Assembly (NCBI RefSeq): GCF_020410765.1 | Contig: NZ_CP084541.1 | Location: forward strand, 2,227,001 to 2,291,000 | Origin: Streptomyces marincola | GTDB taxonomy: Bacteria > Actinomycetota > Actinomycetes > Streptomycetales > Streptomycetaceae | Direction of reading: 5' to 3' | Length of the DNA: 64,000 bases | Part shown: piece by piece, positions 51,665 to 60,421 of the stretch | Layout of the letters: every line of letters starts with the position of its first letter | Numbering within the stretch: position 1 is the first letter of the stretch | Notes under the pieces: model-generated | Database searches by the model: none | The model's input: only the letters and a program-made list of their open reading frames with translations | What the model was told of the DNA's origin: nothing | Translations under genes and position numbers: made by a program

Positions 51665-53194
51665 GTGCCCACGACACCGTCTCCCGCCGAGGCGCCCGGG
51701 GGGCGCGCCGACCGCAGGCTGCCGAGCTCCACCGACGTGCTCATCGTCGGTGCGGGACCGACCGGCCTCGCCCTGGCCTCCGCGCTGCGCACGATGGGCG
51801 TGGACCACCTGCTGATCGACCGGGCCGCCGCGCCCGCCGTCCACTCAAGGGCCGCCGCCGCGCACGCCCGCACCCTGGAGTCGCTGGCGACCATCGGCGC
51901 CGCCGAGCCGCTCGTCGCGCGGGGGCGCGCGGGACGCGCCTTCGTCGCGCGGGACGGGGAGCGCCAGGTCGTCTCCACGCCGTTCGACGAGCTGGACACG
52001 CCCTACCCGTTCGTGCTCGCCATCCCCCAGCAGACGACCGAGGAGGTGCTCCAGGCCCGGCTCGAAGAGCTGGGCGGCACCGTGCACCGCCGGCACACGC
52101 TGCTGGACCTCACCGAGCTGTACCCGGGGATGAACGCCCTGATCGTCGACGACGAGACCGGCGAGGTGACGTCGGTGCAGGCCCGCTACGTGGTGGGCTG
52201 CGACGGCATCCACAGCACCGTGCGGCAGCGCGCCGGCATCCCGTTCGTCGGCCACGACCGGCCGCACAACTTCGCGCTGATCGAGTTCGAGATGGAGTGG
52301 TCGGGCCCCGAGGGCGAGATCACCTTCTTCTTCTCCCCCGCCGGCCTGCTGGCCGTCTCCCACCTGCCGGGCGACCTGTACCGGATCGTCGCGCTGGTCG
52401 ACGACGACGCCGGGACGCCGAGCCTTGAGGACATCCAGCACATGCTGGACACGCGCGGGCCCACCGCCGCGGGCGCGCGCGTCAGGCGCCTGGAGATGGC
52501 CTCGACCTGGCGGGTCACCCACCGGCTCGCCGACGCGTTCTCGAAGGGCAACGTGTTCCTCGTCGGCGACGCGGCCCACGTGCACAGCCCGGTCGGCGCG
52601 CAGGGCATGAACACCGGCATCCAGGACGCGTTCAACCTCGCCTGGAAGCTCGGTGCCGTGCTCGACGGCACCGCGTCCCCGGCGCTGCTGAACACGTACA
52701 ACGCCGAGCGGCGCGCCATCGCCCAGGGCGTGCTCGGGTTCACCGCGCAGCTGCACGACGCCTCCACGCTCAGCGACCCGCAGAGCATCCACCTGCGCAA
52801 CGAGGTGCTCGCCGCGGCCAGCCGCATCCCCGAGTTCCAGACCTGGCTGGCCCGGCGGCTCGCGCAGATCGCCACGGCCTACCCGGGCGCCGAGCCGGGC
52901 ACGCCCCACCCGCGCGTCGGCGAGCGGATGCCGCCGCGCCCCGGCATGGCCGAGGGCATCGGCTGGTCGCTGCTGCTGCCGCCCGGGCTCGGCGCCGACA
53001 CCGTTCTGGCCGTCGACGAGGCCGCCGCCACGAGCCCGACCCCGCTCGCGGTGGCCACGGTCGACGACCTGCCGCACGCCGTGCTGGTACGGCCCGACGG
53101 CCACGTCGCGCTGACCGCGCCGGGGCCGGAGGCCGCCACGCTGCCCGGCGCCCTGCGCGCCTGGCTGAACCGGCCCTGGCCGGCGAGCACCTGA
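51665..53194 (+). CDS. FAD-dependent aromatic hydroxylase / monooxygenase
   Basis: A 509-residue class A flavin monooxygenase. GAGPTG (29-34) binds the ADP of FAD, the DG motif is CDGIHSTVRQRAGI, and the GD motif is GDAAHVHSPVGAQGMNTGIQ with Asp302. A thioredoxin-like C-terminal domain follows. The best match is to polyketide hydroxylases of the PgaE/RdmE type. GTG 51665 is chosen since GGGAGG (51651-51656) is 8 bases away. It is co-transcribed with a SnoaL-like protein, a common pairing in aromatic polyketide tailoring. Confidence 0.92.
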   Translation: MPTTPSPAEAPGGRADRRLPSSTDVLIVGAGPTGLALASALRTMGVDHLLIDRAAAPAVHSRAAAAHARTLESLATIGAAEPLVARGRAGRAFVARDGERQVVSTPFDELDTPYPFVLAIPQQTTEEVLQARLEELGGTVHRRHTLLDLTELYPGMNALIVDDETGEVTSVQARYVVGCDGIHSTVRQRAGIPFVGHDRPHNFALIEFEMEWSGPEGEITFFFSPAGLLAVSHLPGDLYRIVALVDDDAGTPSLEDIQHMLDTRGPTAAGARVRRLEMASTWRVTHRLADAFSKGNVFLVGDAAHVHSPVGAQGMNTGIQDAFNLAWKLGAVLDGTASPALLNTYNAERRAIAQGVLGFTAQLHDASTLSDPQSIHLRNEVLAAASRIPEFQTWLARRLAQIATAYPGAEPGTPHPRVGERMPPRPGMAEGIGWSLLLPPGLGADTVLAVDEAAATSPTPLAVATVDDLPHAVLVRPDGHVALTAPGPEAATLPGALRAWLNRPWPAST

Positions 53195-53322
53195 GCCGCC
53201 GCGCGGCCCTCGCCCCGCCGCCGGCACCGCGCCACCGCCACCACCGTCCGTCTCGTCCCGGGCGCGCCCACGGCCGCCACGGCCCACGTTCCGCGTGCCC
53301 GCACTCTCCACGGGAGTCCCCC

Positions 53323-53802
53323 ATGGCCCTGACCTTCACCCGCCCGCCGGGCGCCACCACGCTGATGCACGTCGCCGTCATGTGCCCCGACATCGACGCC
53401 TCCCTGCGCTTCTACCAGGAGGGCCTCGGCTTCACCCGCCGCTACGAGTTCACCGAGAGCGCCACCAGGGAGGGCCAGGTCGTCTACCGGGGCCGCGGCA
53501 TCTACGTCGAGCTGGAAGGCCACGCCTACGTCGAGCTGTTCCCCGGCGGGCGGCCCGGCGTCACCTCCGAGGACGGGCCGCTGGCCCACATCGCCCTGAT
53601 CGTGCCGGACGTCGACGAGGCGTACCGCTCCAGCCTGCGCGCCGGCGGCCTGCCGCACGGCCTGGGCGACTGGACGGGCGAGCCGATGTCGCTGACCCTC
53701 AACGGCTCCCCCGAGGTGGACGTGCGGGTGGCGTTCGTCCGGGGCCCGGCCGGCGAGCTGATCGAACTGTACGAGCAGCACAGCCCGATCGTCGCCCGCT
53801 GA
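53323..53802 (+). CDS. VOC/glyoxalase-fold metalloprotein
   Basis: A 159-residue VOC protein with two beta-alpha-beta-beta-beta modules: LMHVAVMCPDIDASLRFYQEGLGF and LAHIALIVPDVDEAYRSSLRAG. Metal ligands are His16 in LMHVAV, a Glu near EGHAYVELF and a Glu in ELIELYEQH. It could be a dioxygenase, lyase or isomerase; the substrate cannot be told. It follows the monooxygenase by 128 bases. Confidence 0.85.
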   Translation: MALTFTRPPGATTLMHVAVMCPDIDASLRFYQEGLGFTRRYEFTESATREGQVVYRGRGIYVELEGHAYVELFPGGRPGVTSEDGPLAHIALIVPDVDEAYRSSLRAGGLPHGLGDWTGEPMSLTLNGSPEVDVRVAFVRGPAGELIELYEQHSPIVAR

Positions 53803-53853
53803 CCCGGCGCCACCGCACCGCACCGCACCGACACCACTCACACCGGGAGAATC

Positions 53854-54930
53854 ATGCGCTACACCGTGCTCGGCAAGACCGGGGTCCGGGTCTCCGAACT
53901 CGCCCTCGGCACCGTCACCTTCGGCGAGGACTGGGGATGGGGGGCGCCCAGGGAGACCAGCGCCCGCATCCTCGACGCCTACGCCGACGCGGGCGGCAAC
54001 TTCATCGACACCGCCGACCACTACACGGGCGGCACCTCGGAGACGATGCTCGGGGAGCTGCTCGGCGCCCGCCGGGACCGTTTCGTCCTCTCCACCAAGT
54101 TCACCCTCCAGACCGACCTGGCGGACGTCAACTCCGCGGGCAACCACCGCAAGAACATGGTCTCCTCGATCGAGGCGAGCCTGCGCCGGCTGCGCACCGA
54201 CTACCTGGACCTGCTGTGGGTGCACGCCCACGACACCCTGACCCCGGTGCCCGAGCTGATGCGGGCCCTGGACGACCAGGTGCGCGCCGGGAAGATCCGC
54301 TACGTCGGCGTCTCGAACTGGCCGGCGTGGGAGGTCGCCCAGGCCAACACCATGGCGGAGCTGCGCGACTGGTCCCCGTTCGTCGGCATGCAGATCCGCT
54401 ACAACCTGCTGGAGCGCGGGCCCGAGCGCGACCTGCTGCCCATGGCGCGGCAGTTCGACCTGCCCGTGTTCTGCTGGGGCGCGCTGGCGGAGGGACGGCT
54501 CACCGGAAAGTACCTGGAGGGCGGTACGGGGCGGCTGACCGTGCAGCCGAGGAACCACAGCTCGCAGGGCAGCGACGCCCTGGTCCGCGAGGTGGTCGCC
54601 ATCGCGGCCGAGGGCGGCTGGACCGCCGCCCAGGTGGCTCTCGCCTGGCTCATGTCCCGCCCCGGCACCGTGATCCCGCTGCTTGGGGCCACCAAGGAGT
54701 ACCAGCTCCAGGAGACGTTGGGCGCGGCCGAGGTGCGGCTGGCGGCCGACCAGCTGGAACGGCTCGACGCCGTCTCGTCGATCACCCTCGGCTACCCGCA
54801 CGACCTGCTGCGGGACCCGATCACCCTGCACGACATGTACGGCCCCGGCTGGCAGGACATCGAGGACCGCCGCACGACGGTGCGCCGCGGAGTCGCAGAC
54901 GACGCCTTCCACCCGGTGCCGCGCGACTGA
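53854..54930 (+). CDS. Aldo/keto reductase
   Basis: A 358-residue AKR. Tetrad: Asp52, Tyr57 (DTADHYTGG), Lys82 (LSTKF) and His124 (LLWVHAHD). The C-terminus has LAWLMSRPGTVIPLLGATK, the NADPH site. Longer than the AKR at 47406 and not a recent duplicate. It lies 51 bases after the VOC gene in the same direction. Confidence 0.92.
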   Translation: MRYTVLGKTGVRVSELALGTVTFGEDWGWGAPRETSARILDAYADAGGNFIDTADHYTGGTSETMLGELLGARRDRFVLSTKFTLQTDLADVNSAGNHRKNMVSSIEASLRRLRTDYLDLLWVHAHDTLTPVPELMRALDDQVRAGKIRYVGVSNWPAWEVAQANTMAELRDWSPFVGMQIRYNLLERGPERDLLPMARQFDLPVFCWGALAEGRLTGKYLEGGTGRLTVQPRNHSSQGSDALVREVVAIAAEGGWTAAQVALAWLMSRPGTVIPLLGATKEYQLQETLGAAEVRLAADQLERLDAVSSITLGYPHDLLRDPITLHDMYGPGWQDIEDRRTTVRRGVADDAFHPVPRD

Positions 54931-55254
54931 CGGGACGGGCCCGGCCGGGCCGCCGCCCGGCCGGACCAAGGCCGCGCCCGTTCCGCCCGCATCCCGCCCT
55001 CCGCGCCCCGCTTCCCGCCCTTCCGCGCCCGGTTCCAAGCCTTCCCCGGGCCTTTCCCGGCCCCTTCCCGGATCTTCGCCCGGTCCTTTTCCGGATCTTC
55101 CCGGACCCGCGCCCACTTTTCCCGCACCCGCAGGAAACGCACTTCGTGCAGTCCGCCGAGTGGGAACGGACCGGTGGCTTTTCCTTTTTCCTGGCGGTGC
55201 GCGGGGAGTTGACTCTTCACCGATCCCCCTTTCCCACATTCCTAGGAGTAACGC
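54931..55254. other. Pyrimidine-rich intergenic stretch
   Basis: About 320 bases without a gene. From about 54985 to 55130 the plus strand is a run of short CTTCCCG/CCTTTCCCGG-like units (CCCTTCC, TTCCCGG, TTTTCC repeated). It could make an unusual leader or limit transcription. The ribosome site before 55255 is CTAGGAG. Confidence 0.5.
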
Positions 55255-56703
55255 ATGGTGGACGCGGCACGCACCCGGGAGATCGTCGGCAAGCTGTTCG
55301 CCGATGTCGCCTCGGGCAACGTCGAGGGAGTGCTCGCCGCCCTCGCCCCCAACATCGTCTTCGATCTCCCGCGCACCGCTCACAACCTGGCCGTTCCCAA
55401 CACCGGCCGCTGGCTGGGCAAGGAAGGCGTCATCGAGGCGTTCCGGCTCAGGAGCGAACGCAGCGAGGTCACCGAGTTCGAGCAGCGGGACATGGTGGTC
55501 GAGGGCAATCGCGCTTTCGTCATCAACTACCAGAAGATCCACCACCGGGTCACGGGTTTCGAGGTCGAATTCGAGTTCTCGATGATCCTCACCGTCGGTG
55601 ACGACGAACTCGTCCACCACTGGAAGGCGTTCTTCGACGCCTCGGGCGAGGTCGCCATGTTCCGCTCCGACGTGGACGCCCGCCTGCTGGCCGCCGTGTC
55701 GGCCGGCGACCGGCGGGAGGTGACCGCGATGCTGCGGGAGGGCGGCCACCCCGACCACCGCGACCCCGCCACGGGTCTGACGATCCTTCAGACCGCCGCG
55801 GGCCGCGGGGACGCCGAGACGCTGCGCCTGCTGATCGCGGCGGGCGGCGACGTGTACGGCACCGACAGCCGGGCCGGAACCACCGCCCTGCACAAGGCCG
55901 TTCAGCGCGGCGACCTGGAGACCGTGCGGGTGCTCGTGGAGGCGGGGGCGTTCGTCGACGCCGTGGCGCCCACCACGGGGCACACGCCGCTGATGGACGC
56001 CCTGTGGTTCAAGTGGCCGGAGATCGTCGGCTACCTGCTTGACCAGGGCGCCGGGCTCGGCCTGCACACCCACTACGGCTTCTCGCTCCAGGAGCACTTC
56101 GACTACGAGCTGAACGTCAACGTGCTCGGCAAGGACCGGCTGCTGCGGGCCGAGGAACTGCTCAAGGAGCGCAGGCGCGAGGACGAGCGGCTGATCGCGG
56201 AGCAGCGCGTGATGGCCGCCGTGGTCAGCGGCGACACCGCCAGGGTGCGCAGTCTGATCGCCTCGGGAGCCGATCTGGAGGCCCGTTTCCCGGTGGTCAA
56301 CGGCTTCAACGACCGGCACACCCCGCTGCTCGTCGCCAGCAGGGACGGGCACACCCAGATCGTCCAGGCCCTGGTGGCCGCGGGGGCGGACGTCAACGCG
56401 ACGGAGCCGACGTTCGGCGCCTCCCCGCTGCACAAGGCCGTCTACAACGGCCACGCCGACATCACCCGGCTGCTGGTCGACGCGCCCGGCATCGACCTCG
56501 ACTACCAGGGCGCGACGAACGGCTACACCGCGCTGCACGACGCGCTCTGGCACGGCTACGAGGACTGCGCCCGGGTCCTGTTGAGCGCGGGGGCCCGCAC
56601 CGACCTGCGCGGCCACGACGACAAGACCGCGCTCGACATCGCCAGGGAGACCTTCGGCGACGCGCACGCGCTGGTGCGGCAGATCGCCGGGCAGAGCGCC
56701 TGA
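55255..56703 (+). CDS. NTF2/SnoaL-like domain fused to ankyrin repeats
   Basis: A 482-residue protein. Residues 1 to about 135 form an NTF2-like fold (REIVGKLFADVASGNVEGVL, HHWKAFFDASGEV). The rest is about eight ankyrin repeats (GTTALHKAVQRGDLETVRVL, TPLLVASRDGHTQIVQAL, GASPLHKAVYNGHADITRLL) interrupted by a charged helix (RAEELLKERRREDERLIAEQ). No signal peptide. Ankyrin repeats in bacteria usually bind proteins, so it may be a scaffold for the nearby enzymes while its NTF2 domain has its own pocket. It sits inside a run of tailoring genes. Confidence 0.88.
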   Translation: MVDAARTREIVGKLFADVASGNVEGVLAALAPNIVFDLPRTAHNLAVPNTGRWLGKEGVIEAFRLRSERSEVTEFEQRDMVVEGNRAFVINYQKIHHRVTGFEVEFEFSMILTVGDDELVHHWKAFFDASGEVAMFRSDVDARLLAAVSAGDRREVTAMLREGGHPDHRDPATGLTILQTAAGRGDAETLRLLIAAGGDVYGTDSRAGTTALHKAVQRGDLETVRVLVEAGAFVDAVAPTTGHTPLMDALWFKWPEIVGYLLDQGAGLGLHTHYGFSLQEHFDYELNVNVLGKDRLLRAEELLKERRREDERLIAEQRVMAAVVSGDTARVRSLIASGADLEARFPVVNGFNDRHTPLLVASRDGHTQIVQALVAAGADVNATEPTFGASPLHKAVYNGHADITRLLVDAPGIDLDYQGATNGYTALHDALWHGYEDCARVLLSAGARTDLRGHDDKTALDIARETFGDAHALVRQIAGQSA

Positions 56704-56708
56704 CCCCT

Positions 56709-56734
56709 CACCGGCCGGCGGACGCCGGCCGGTG
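56709..56734. terminator. Perfect 11-bp hairpin
   Basis: CACCGGCCGGC (56709-56719) and GCCGGCCGGTG (56724-56734) flank GGAC. It lies 5 bases past the ankyrin gene stop and 31 bases before the next start, so it may attenuate the last two genes. Confidence 0.6.
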
Positions 56735-56765
56735 CCCAGCACACGGAGAGAAACGGAGCACGGCC

Positions 56766-57074
56766 ATGTTGTTCTACGTCCAGATGAAGTGGAAGCACGA
56801 AGGGCGCATCACGCTCGACGAGCTGTGGGAGATCGAGCGCGAGGAGGCCGAGCACGCCCAGGAGACCCTGGACTCGGGGTTCTGCGTCGGCATCTGGAAG
56901 GTGGCCGCGCAGAAGCGGGTCATCGCCATCATCGACTCCCCCGACGCCGAGGAGCTGGACCGCACCGCGCTCGGCCGCCTCCCGATGCGGGAGTACCTGG
57001 AGTTCGAGGAGGTCTGGCCGCTCCGCGACTACCTGGGGTTCGCCGAGGACGTCAAGGCCCGCTACCGCGTTTGA
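56766..57074 (+). CDS. Muconolactone-isomerase-like small protein
   Basis: A 102-residue ferredoxin-like (dimeric alpha/beta barrel) protein. MLFYVQMKWKHEGRITLDEL and GIWKVAAQKRVIAIIDSPDAEEL match the muconolactone delta-isomerase family; the end EVWPLRDY is also typical. GAGAGAAACGGAG precedes it. True MIase needs muconolactone from catechol breakdown, which is not encoded here, so a related isomerase or cyclase function on the local substrate is more likely. Confidence 0.8.
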   Translation: MLFYVQMKWKHEGRITLDELWEIEREEAEHAQETLDSGFCVGIWKVAAQKRVIAIIDSPDAEELDRTALGRLPMREYLEFEEVWPLRDYLGFAEDVKARYRV

Positions 57075-57152
57075 AGAGCAGGAGAGCCGGCGCGGGAAGC
57101 GAACCCGCCCGCGTCCGCCGCGCCGGCCTCCGCCACCCGCCGAGGAGATGCC

Positions 57153-57848
57153 ATGATTCACCAGCTCATCTTCGCCTTCCCGCGCCCGGGCATGAGTGAG
57201 GAGGCGTTCCAGCAGTACTGGCTCGAAGAGCACGCCGTGCGCTACGCCAGCAAGATCCCGCAGATCCGCCGCTACTCCGTCGACGCCCGCGTGCCCCGCC
57301 GGGGGGAGACGGCGGAGCCGCTGTGGAGCGGCATGGCCGAGATCTGGCTGGCCAACGGCGAGGAGCAGGTCGCCTCGCTGCAATCGCCCGAGTTCCTTGA
57401 GGGGGCGCGACTCGACGAGCCCCGCTGGGCGGCGTTCTGGCGCAGCGTGGTGCTCGACACCGCGACCGAGACGGTCCTTCCCGGGGTGCCCGACGACCAG
57501 GTCCAGCCCGGGGTGAAGCTGGTCGTGCTGGCCAAGCGCCGCGAGGGCATGACGGTGGAGGAGTTCCGCCGCTACAGCCGCGACCTGCACGCCCCCCTGG
57601 TCACCGCGCTGCCCGGTATCCGGCGTTACGACCAGTCCTACACGCAGGACTCCTGGTACGAGGTGAGCGAGCCGCCGTTCGACGCCGCCTACCACCTGTG
57701 GTTCGACAACCCGGGCGCGGTGGACGCGATGGAGGAGAGCGCGCAGCACGCGCGGGTGCTCGCCGACTACGACAACTTCATCAACCCCCGCTACCGGCAC
57801 GCGCTGCTGTTCCGGCAGAACTGGGTGATCGGCCCCCGCAGCCGCTGA
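57153..57848 (+). CDS. Tandem EthD-domain protein
   Basis: A 231-residue protein with two EthD-like dimeric alpha/beta barrel halves: MIHQLIFAFPRPGMSEEAFQ with YWLEEHA, and VKLVVLAKRREGMTVEEFRR with YSRDLHAPLV. A covalent tandem lets one chain form the whole barrel. EthD-like proteins assist or catalyse oxidation, cyclisation or decarboxylation of aromatic compounds. It ends the operon, 78 bases after the muconolactone-isomerase-like gene. CGAGGAG precedes the ATG. Confidence 0.83.
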   Translation: MIHQLIFAFPRPGMSEEAFQQYWLEEHAVRYASKIPQIRRYSVDARVPRRGETAEPLWSGMAEIWLANGEEQVASLQSPEFLEGARLDEPRWAAFWRSVVLDTATETVLPGVPDDQVQPGVKLVVLAKRREGMTVEEFRRYSRDLHAPLVTALPGIRRYDQSYTQDSWYEVSEPPFDAAYHLWFDNPGAVDAMEESAQHARVLADYDNFINPRYRHALLFRQNWVIGPRSR

Positions 57849-57959
57849 CGCCCCCCGCGCCCCGACGCGCGAGGTGCCCCGCCGCCCGGTGGGACACCCC
57901 GCGCGTCGTGCGCCGCCGGCGGCGGCGCCGCGCGCCGGGACCGCGACCGCCGGCCGGAC

Positions 57960-58511
57960 TCAGTCGACGTTCTTGATCACCCGGGCGGGCACTCCCGCGG
58001 CCACGGTCCCGGCAGGGACGTCACGAGTCACCACCGCACCTGCGGCGACCACCGCACCGGCACCGATGGTCACCCCCTGGGTGACCACGGCAGCCGTCCC
58101 GATCCAGACGTCGTCCTCGATGACGATCGGGGCGAAGGAGAGGTATTCGCGGCGCTCGGCCGGGGGCAGTGGATGGCCTCCGGTGATGAGGCTGACCTTC
58201 GGGGCGATCATGACGCCGGTCCCGATGCGGATGCCTCCCCTGTCCATGAAGGTGCATCCCTGGTTGACGAAGACGTTGTCCCCGAACGTCGTGTTCAGCC
58301 CGAACTCGGTGTAGAACGGCGGGTAGATCGTCACCGATTCCGGCAGCGGGCCACCGAACACAACGGAAAGTAGTTCGGCGCGGCCTTCACTGTCGCTGAA
58401 CGGGAGCGTGTTCAGCCGGGACGTCGCCTCGGTCACCTCCGCGATCCGCTCGGCATGACGCGCGAACTCGGGCGTCTCGACATACATGACCTGCTCTGTG
58501 CGGGTGGACAT
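57960..58511 (-). CDS. Maa/NodL-type sugar O-acetyltransferase
   Basis: A 183-residue left-handed parallel beta-helix acetyltransferase. The hexapeptide repeats are clear (FGDNVFVNQGCTFMDRGG, IVIEDDVWIGTAAVVTQGV, TIGAGAVVAAGAVVTRDVP) and the end is GVPARVIKN. The catalytic His is in ITGGHPLP. It transfers acetyl from acetyl-CoA to a sugar hydroxyl. It diverges from a LysR gene, its probable controller. Confidence 0.93.
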   Translation of the reverse strand: MSTRTEQVMYVETPEFARHAERIAEVTEATSRLNTLPFSDSEGRAELLSVVFGGPLPESVTIYPPFYTEFGLNTTFGDNVFVNQGCTFMDRGGIRIGTGVMIAPKVSLITGGHPLPPAERREYLSFAPIVIEDDVWIGTAAVVTQGVTIGAGAVVAAGAVVTRDVPAGTVAAGVPARVIKNVD

Positions 58512-58601
58512 GCGCCGATCCCACCACCGCGCGGGACCTTCGATCAAACAACCCCGCACCGCACCGGATACCACCGGTGGTTGTGGCCGTACGATGGTGA
58601 C

Positions 58602-59531
58602 GTGGATGTCGAAGCGCTGCGGACGTTCGTTTCGGTCGCCGAGACGGGCCAGTTCCAGGCCGCGGCCGACGAGCTGGGGATCAGCCAGCAGGCGGTCTCG
58701 AAGCGGATCGCGGCCCTGGAGAGGCATGTCGGGGTCGTGCTGCTGGTGCGGACCTCCCGAGGCTCCCGGCTGAACCTGGACGGGCAGATCTTCCTGCCGC
58801 ACGCCAGGAAGGTCCTGGCGGCCGTCGAGCAGGCCAAGCGCGCCGTGCGCCCCGGCAGCCGTCCCCTGCGCGTCGACGTCCTCAATCGGCGCATCTCCCC
58901 GGCCCAGGCCGTCTACCGGTTCTACCGCTCCCGCCCCGGGACGGATCTGGACGCGGTCACGCTGAGCCAGGAGAACGCGGTTCAGGCCGCTCAGGCGGTG
59001 CTCGAAGGGACCATCGACGCGTCCTTCCGCGCCCTGCCGGCAGACCAGGTCCCGGCCGGGATCAGCACCGAACGGCTCCTGGACGCGCCCTTGGAACTCC
59101 TGGTCGGACCCGGCCACCCCTTGGCGAAGGCGCCCCGGGTCAGACCCACCGACCTGGCCGGCCACCGCGTGTGGATCCCCGGGATCAGGCCGGGCACGGA
59201 GTGGGCCGCGTTCTACCAGGCACTGTCCCAGGCCTTCGGCCTGAGTATCGACGCGCTCGGCCCCAACTTCGGTGACGAGGCCCTGATGGACGCGCTGGCC
59301 GACTCGGCCTCGCTGGCCACCCTCGTCGGCGGCGGGGACCGGTACCTGTGGCCACGGGCCCACGACCTGCGGCGCATCCCGTTGCACGACCCGACCCCGG
59401 TCTACCCGCACCTGCTGCTGTTCCGCAGCGGAGACCGGCACCCCGTGCTGACCGCGCTGCGCGACCATCTGCGCACCGCCGGCCCGGGAGCCGTGCACGA
59501 CGCGTGGGCACCGGACTGGGTGAACGGCTGA
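58602..59531 (+). CDS. LysR-family transcriptional regulator
   Basis: A 309-residue LTTR. The N-terminal winged helix is VEALRTFVSVAETGQFQAAA with DELGISQQAVSKRIAALERH; the C-terminal effector domain follows. It begins at GTG 58602, a few bases after ATGGTGAC with no strong ribosome site. It diverges from the acetyltransferase by about 90 bases, the classical LysR/target pair. Confidence 0.93.
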   Translation: MDVEALRTFVSVAETGQFQAAADELGISQQAVSKRIAALERHVGVVLLVRTSRGSRLNLDGQIFLPHARKVLAAVEQAKRAVRPGSRPLRVDVLNRRISPAQAVYRFYRSRPGTDLDAVTLSQENAVQAAQAVLEGTIDASFRALPADQVPAGISTERLLDAPLELLVGPGHPLAKAPRVRPTDLAGHRVWIPGIRPGTEWAAFYQALSQAFGLSIDALGPNFGDEALMDALADSASLATLVGGGDRYLWPRAHDLRRIPLHDPTPVYPHLLLFRSGDRHPVLTALRDHLRTAGPGAVHDAWAPDWVNG

Positions 59532-59701
59532 CGGGCGACCGAATCCGCGGAACACGCCCCGGCATGCGGAGCCCGGTCGCATCGGCACCCTGATCGGGTT
59601 CCCCGAGCGCCGCCGGTGTTCCCATTCCGGTGGCGACTTGCCGTTCCCGCCGCCGCAGGAAAGGAACGTATGATTTCCCGGAATCGGAAGTGGGGAGTCC
59701 C

Positions 59702-60382
59702 GTGCCGGAAGAACAGCGAGGTGGCAGGTCACCGCTGCGCGAACAGGTGCGGGAGGAACTGCGTTCGCGTATCAACGAGGGCGTGATCAAGCCGGGCGAA
59801 CGGATCTACGAACACCTGGTGGCGTCCGAGTTGGGGGTTTCGCGCAATCCGGTCCGGGAGGCGATCCGGATGCTGGAGAGCGAGGGCCTCGTGGTCGTCG
59901 AGCCGCGCCGCGGGGTGCTGGTGCGGCGGTTCGACCCGCGGGACGTGGAGGACCTGTTCGACGTGCGGGAGGCCATGGAGGTGCTGGCCGCGCGGCTGGC
60001 CGCGCGGCGCCGCGGCGCCGAGGACCTGGACCGGCTGCGGCAGTTGACGGAGGCGGGCAGGCTCGCGCTGGTCAGGGGCGATCTGGCCGAGGTGGACAGG
60101 ACCAACAGCGACTTCCACGAGGACCTGATCAGGATCGCGGACAACCGGCGGCTGCACGACGTGTGGATGCCCCTCCAGGGGCAGTTGCACTGGCTGTTCC
60201 GGCAGAACTCGGAGCCCGAGCGCGTCTGGCACGAGCACCGCGACATCCTCGACGCGGTGCAGGACGGGGACGACGAGCTGGCCGCGGCGCTGGCGCTGCG
60301 GCACGTCAGGTCGGCGCGCAGGATGGTGCTGGCGATGCTGGCGCAGCCGCGGGAGCGGCCGGGGGCCGGGCCGCGTCCGTGA
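59702..60382 (+). CDS. GntR-family regulator, FCD (FadR) subgroup
   Basis: A 226-residue protein. Winged helix: LREQVREELRSRINEGVIKPG, ELGVSRNPVREAIRMLESEG. The FCD domain has FDVREAMEVLAARLAARR and metal-site residues in DRTNSDFHEDLI and HEHRDILDAVQDGD. GTG 59702 has GGGGAG 6 bases upstream. It reads toward the minus-strand sugar ABC genes with 39 bases between stops, so it likely controls them, and TGTATACGCG sites near the operon start are candidates. Confidence 0.92.
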   Translation: MPEEQRGGRSPLREQVREELRSRINEGVIKPGERIYEHLVASELGVSRNPVREAIRMLESEGLVVVEPRRGVLVRRFDPRDVEDLFDVREAMEVLAARLAARRRGAEDLDRLRQLTEAGRLALVRGDLAEVDRTNSDFHEDLIRIADNRRLHDVWMPLQGQLHWLFRQNSEPERVWHEHRDILDAVQDGDDELAAALALRHVRSARRMVLAMLAQPRERPGAGPRP

Positions 60383-60421
60383 CGGGCACCGCGCCCCCGG
60401 CCGCCGGCCGGGCCACGCGGG

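Noticed and set aside
52879..56742. 1287-codon minus-strand frame over the tailoring genes
   Set aside because: Antisense shadow across four intact plus-strand genes.
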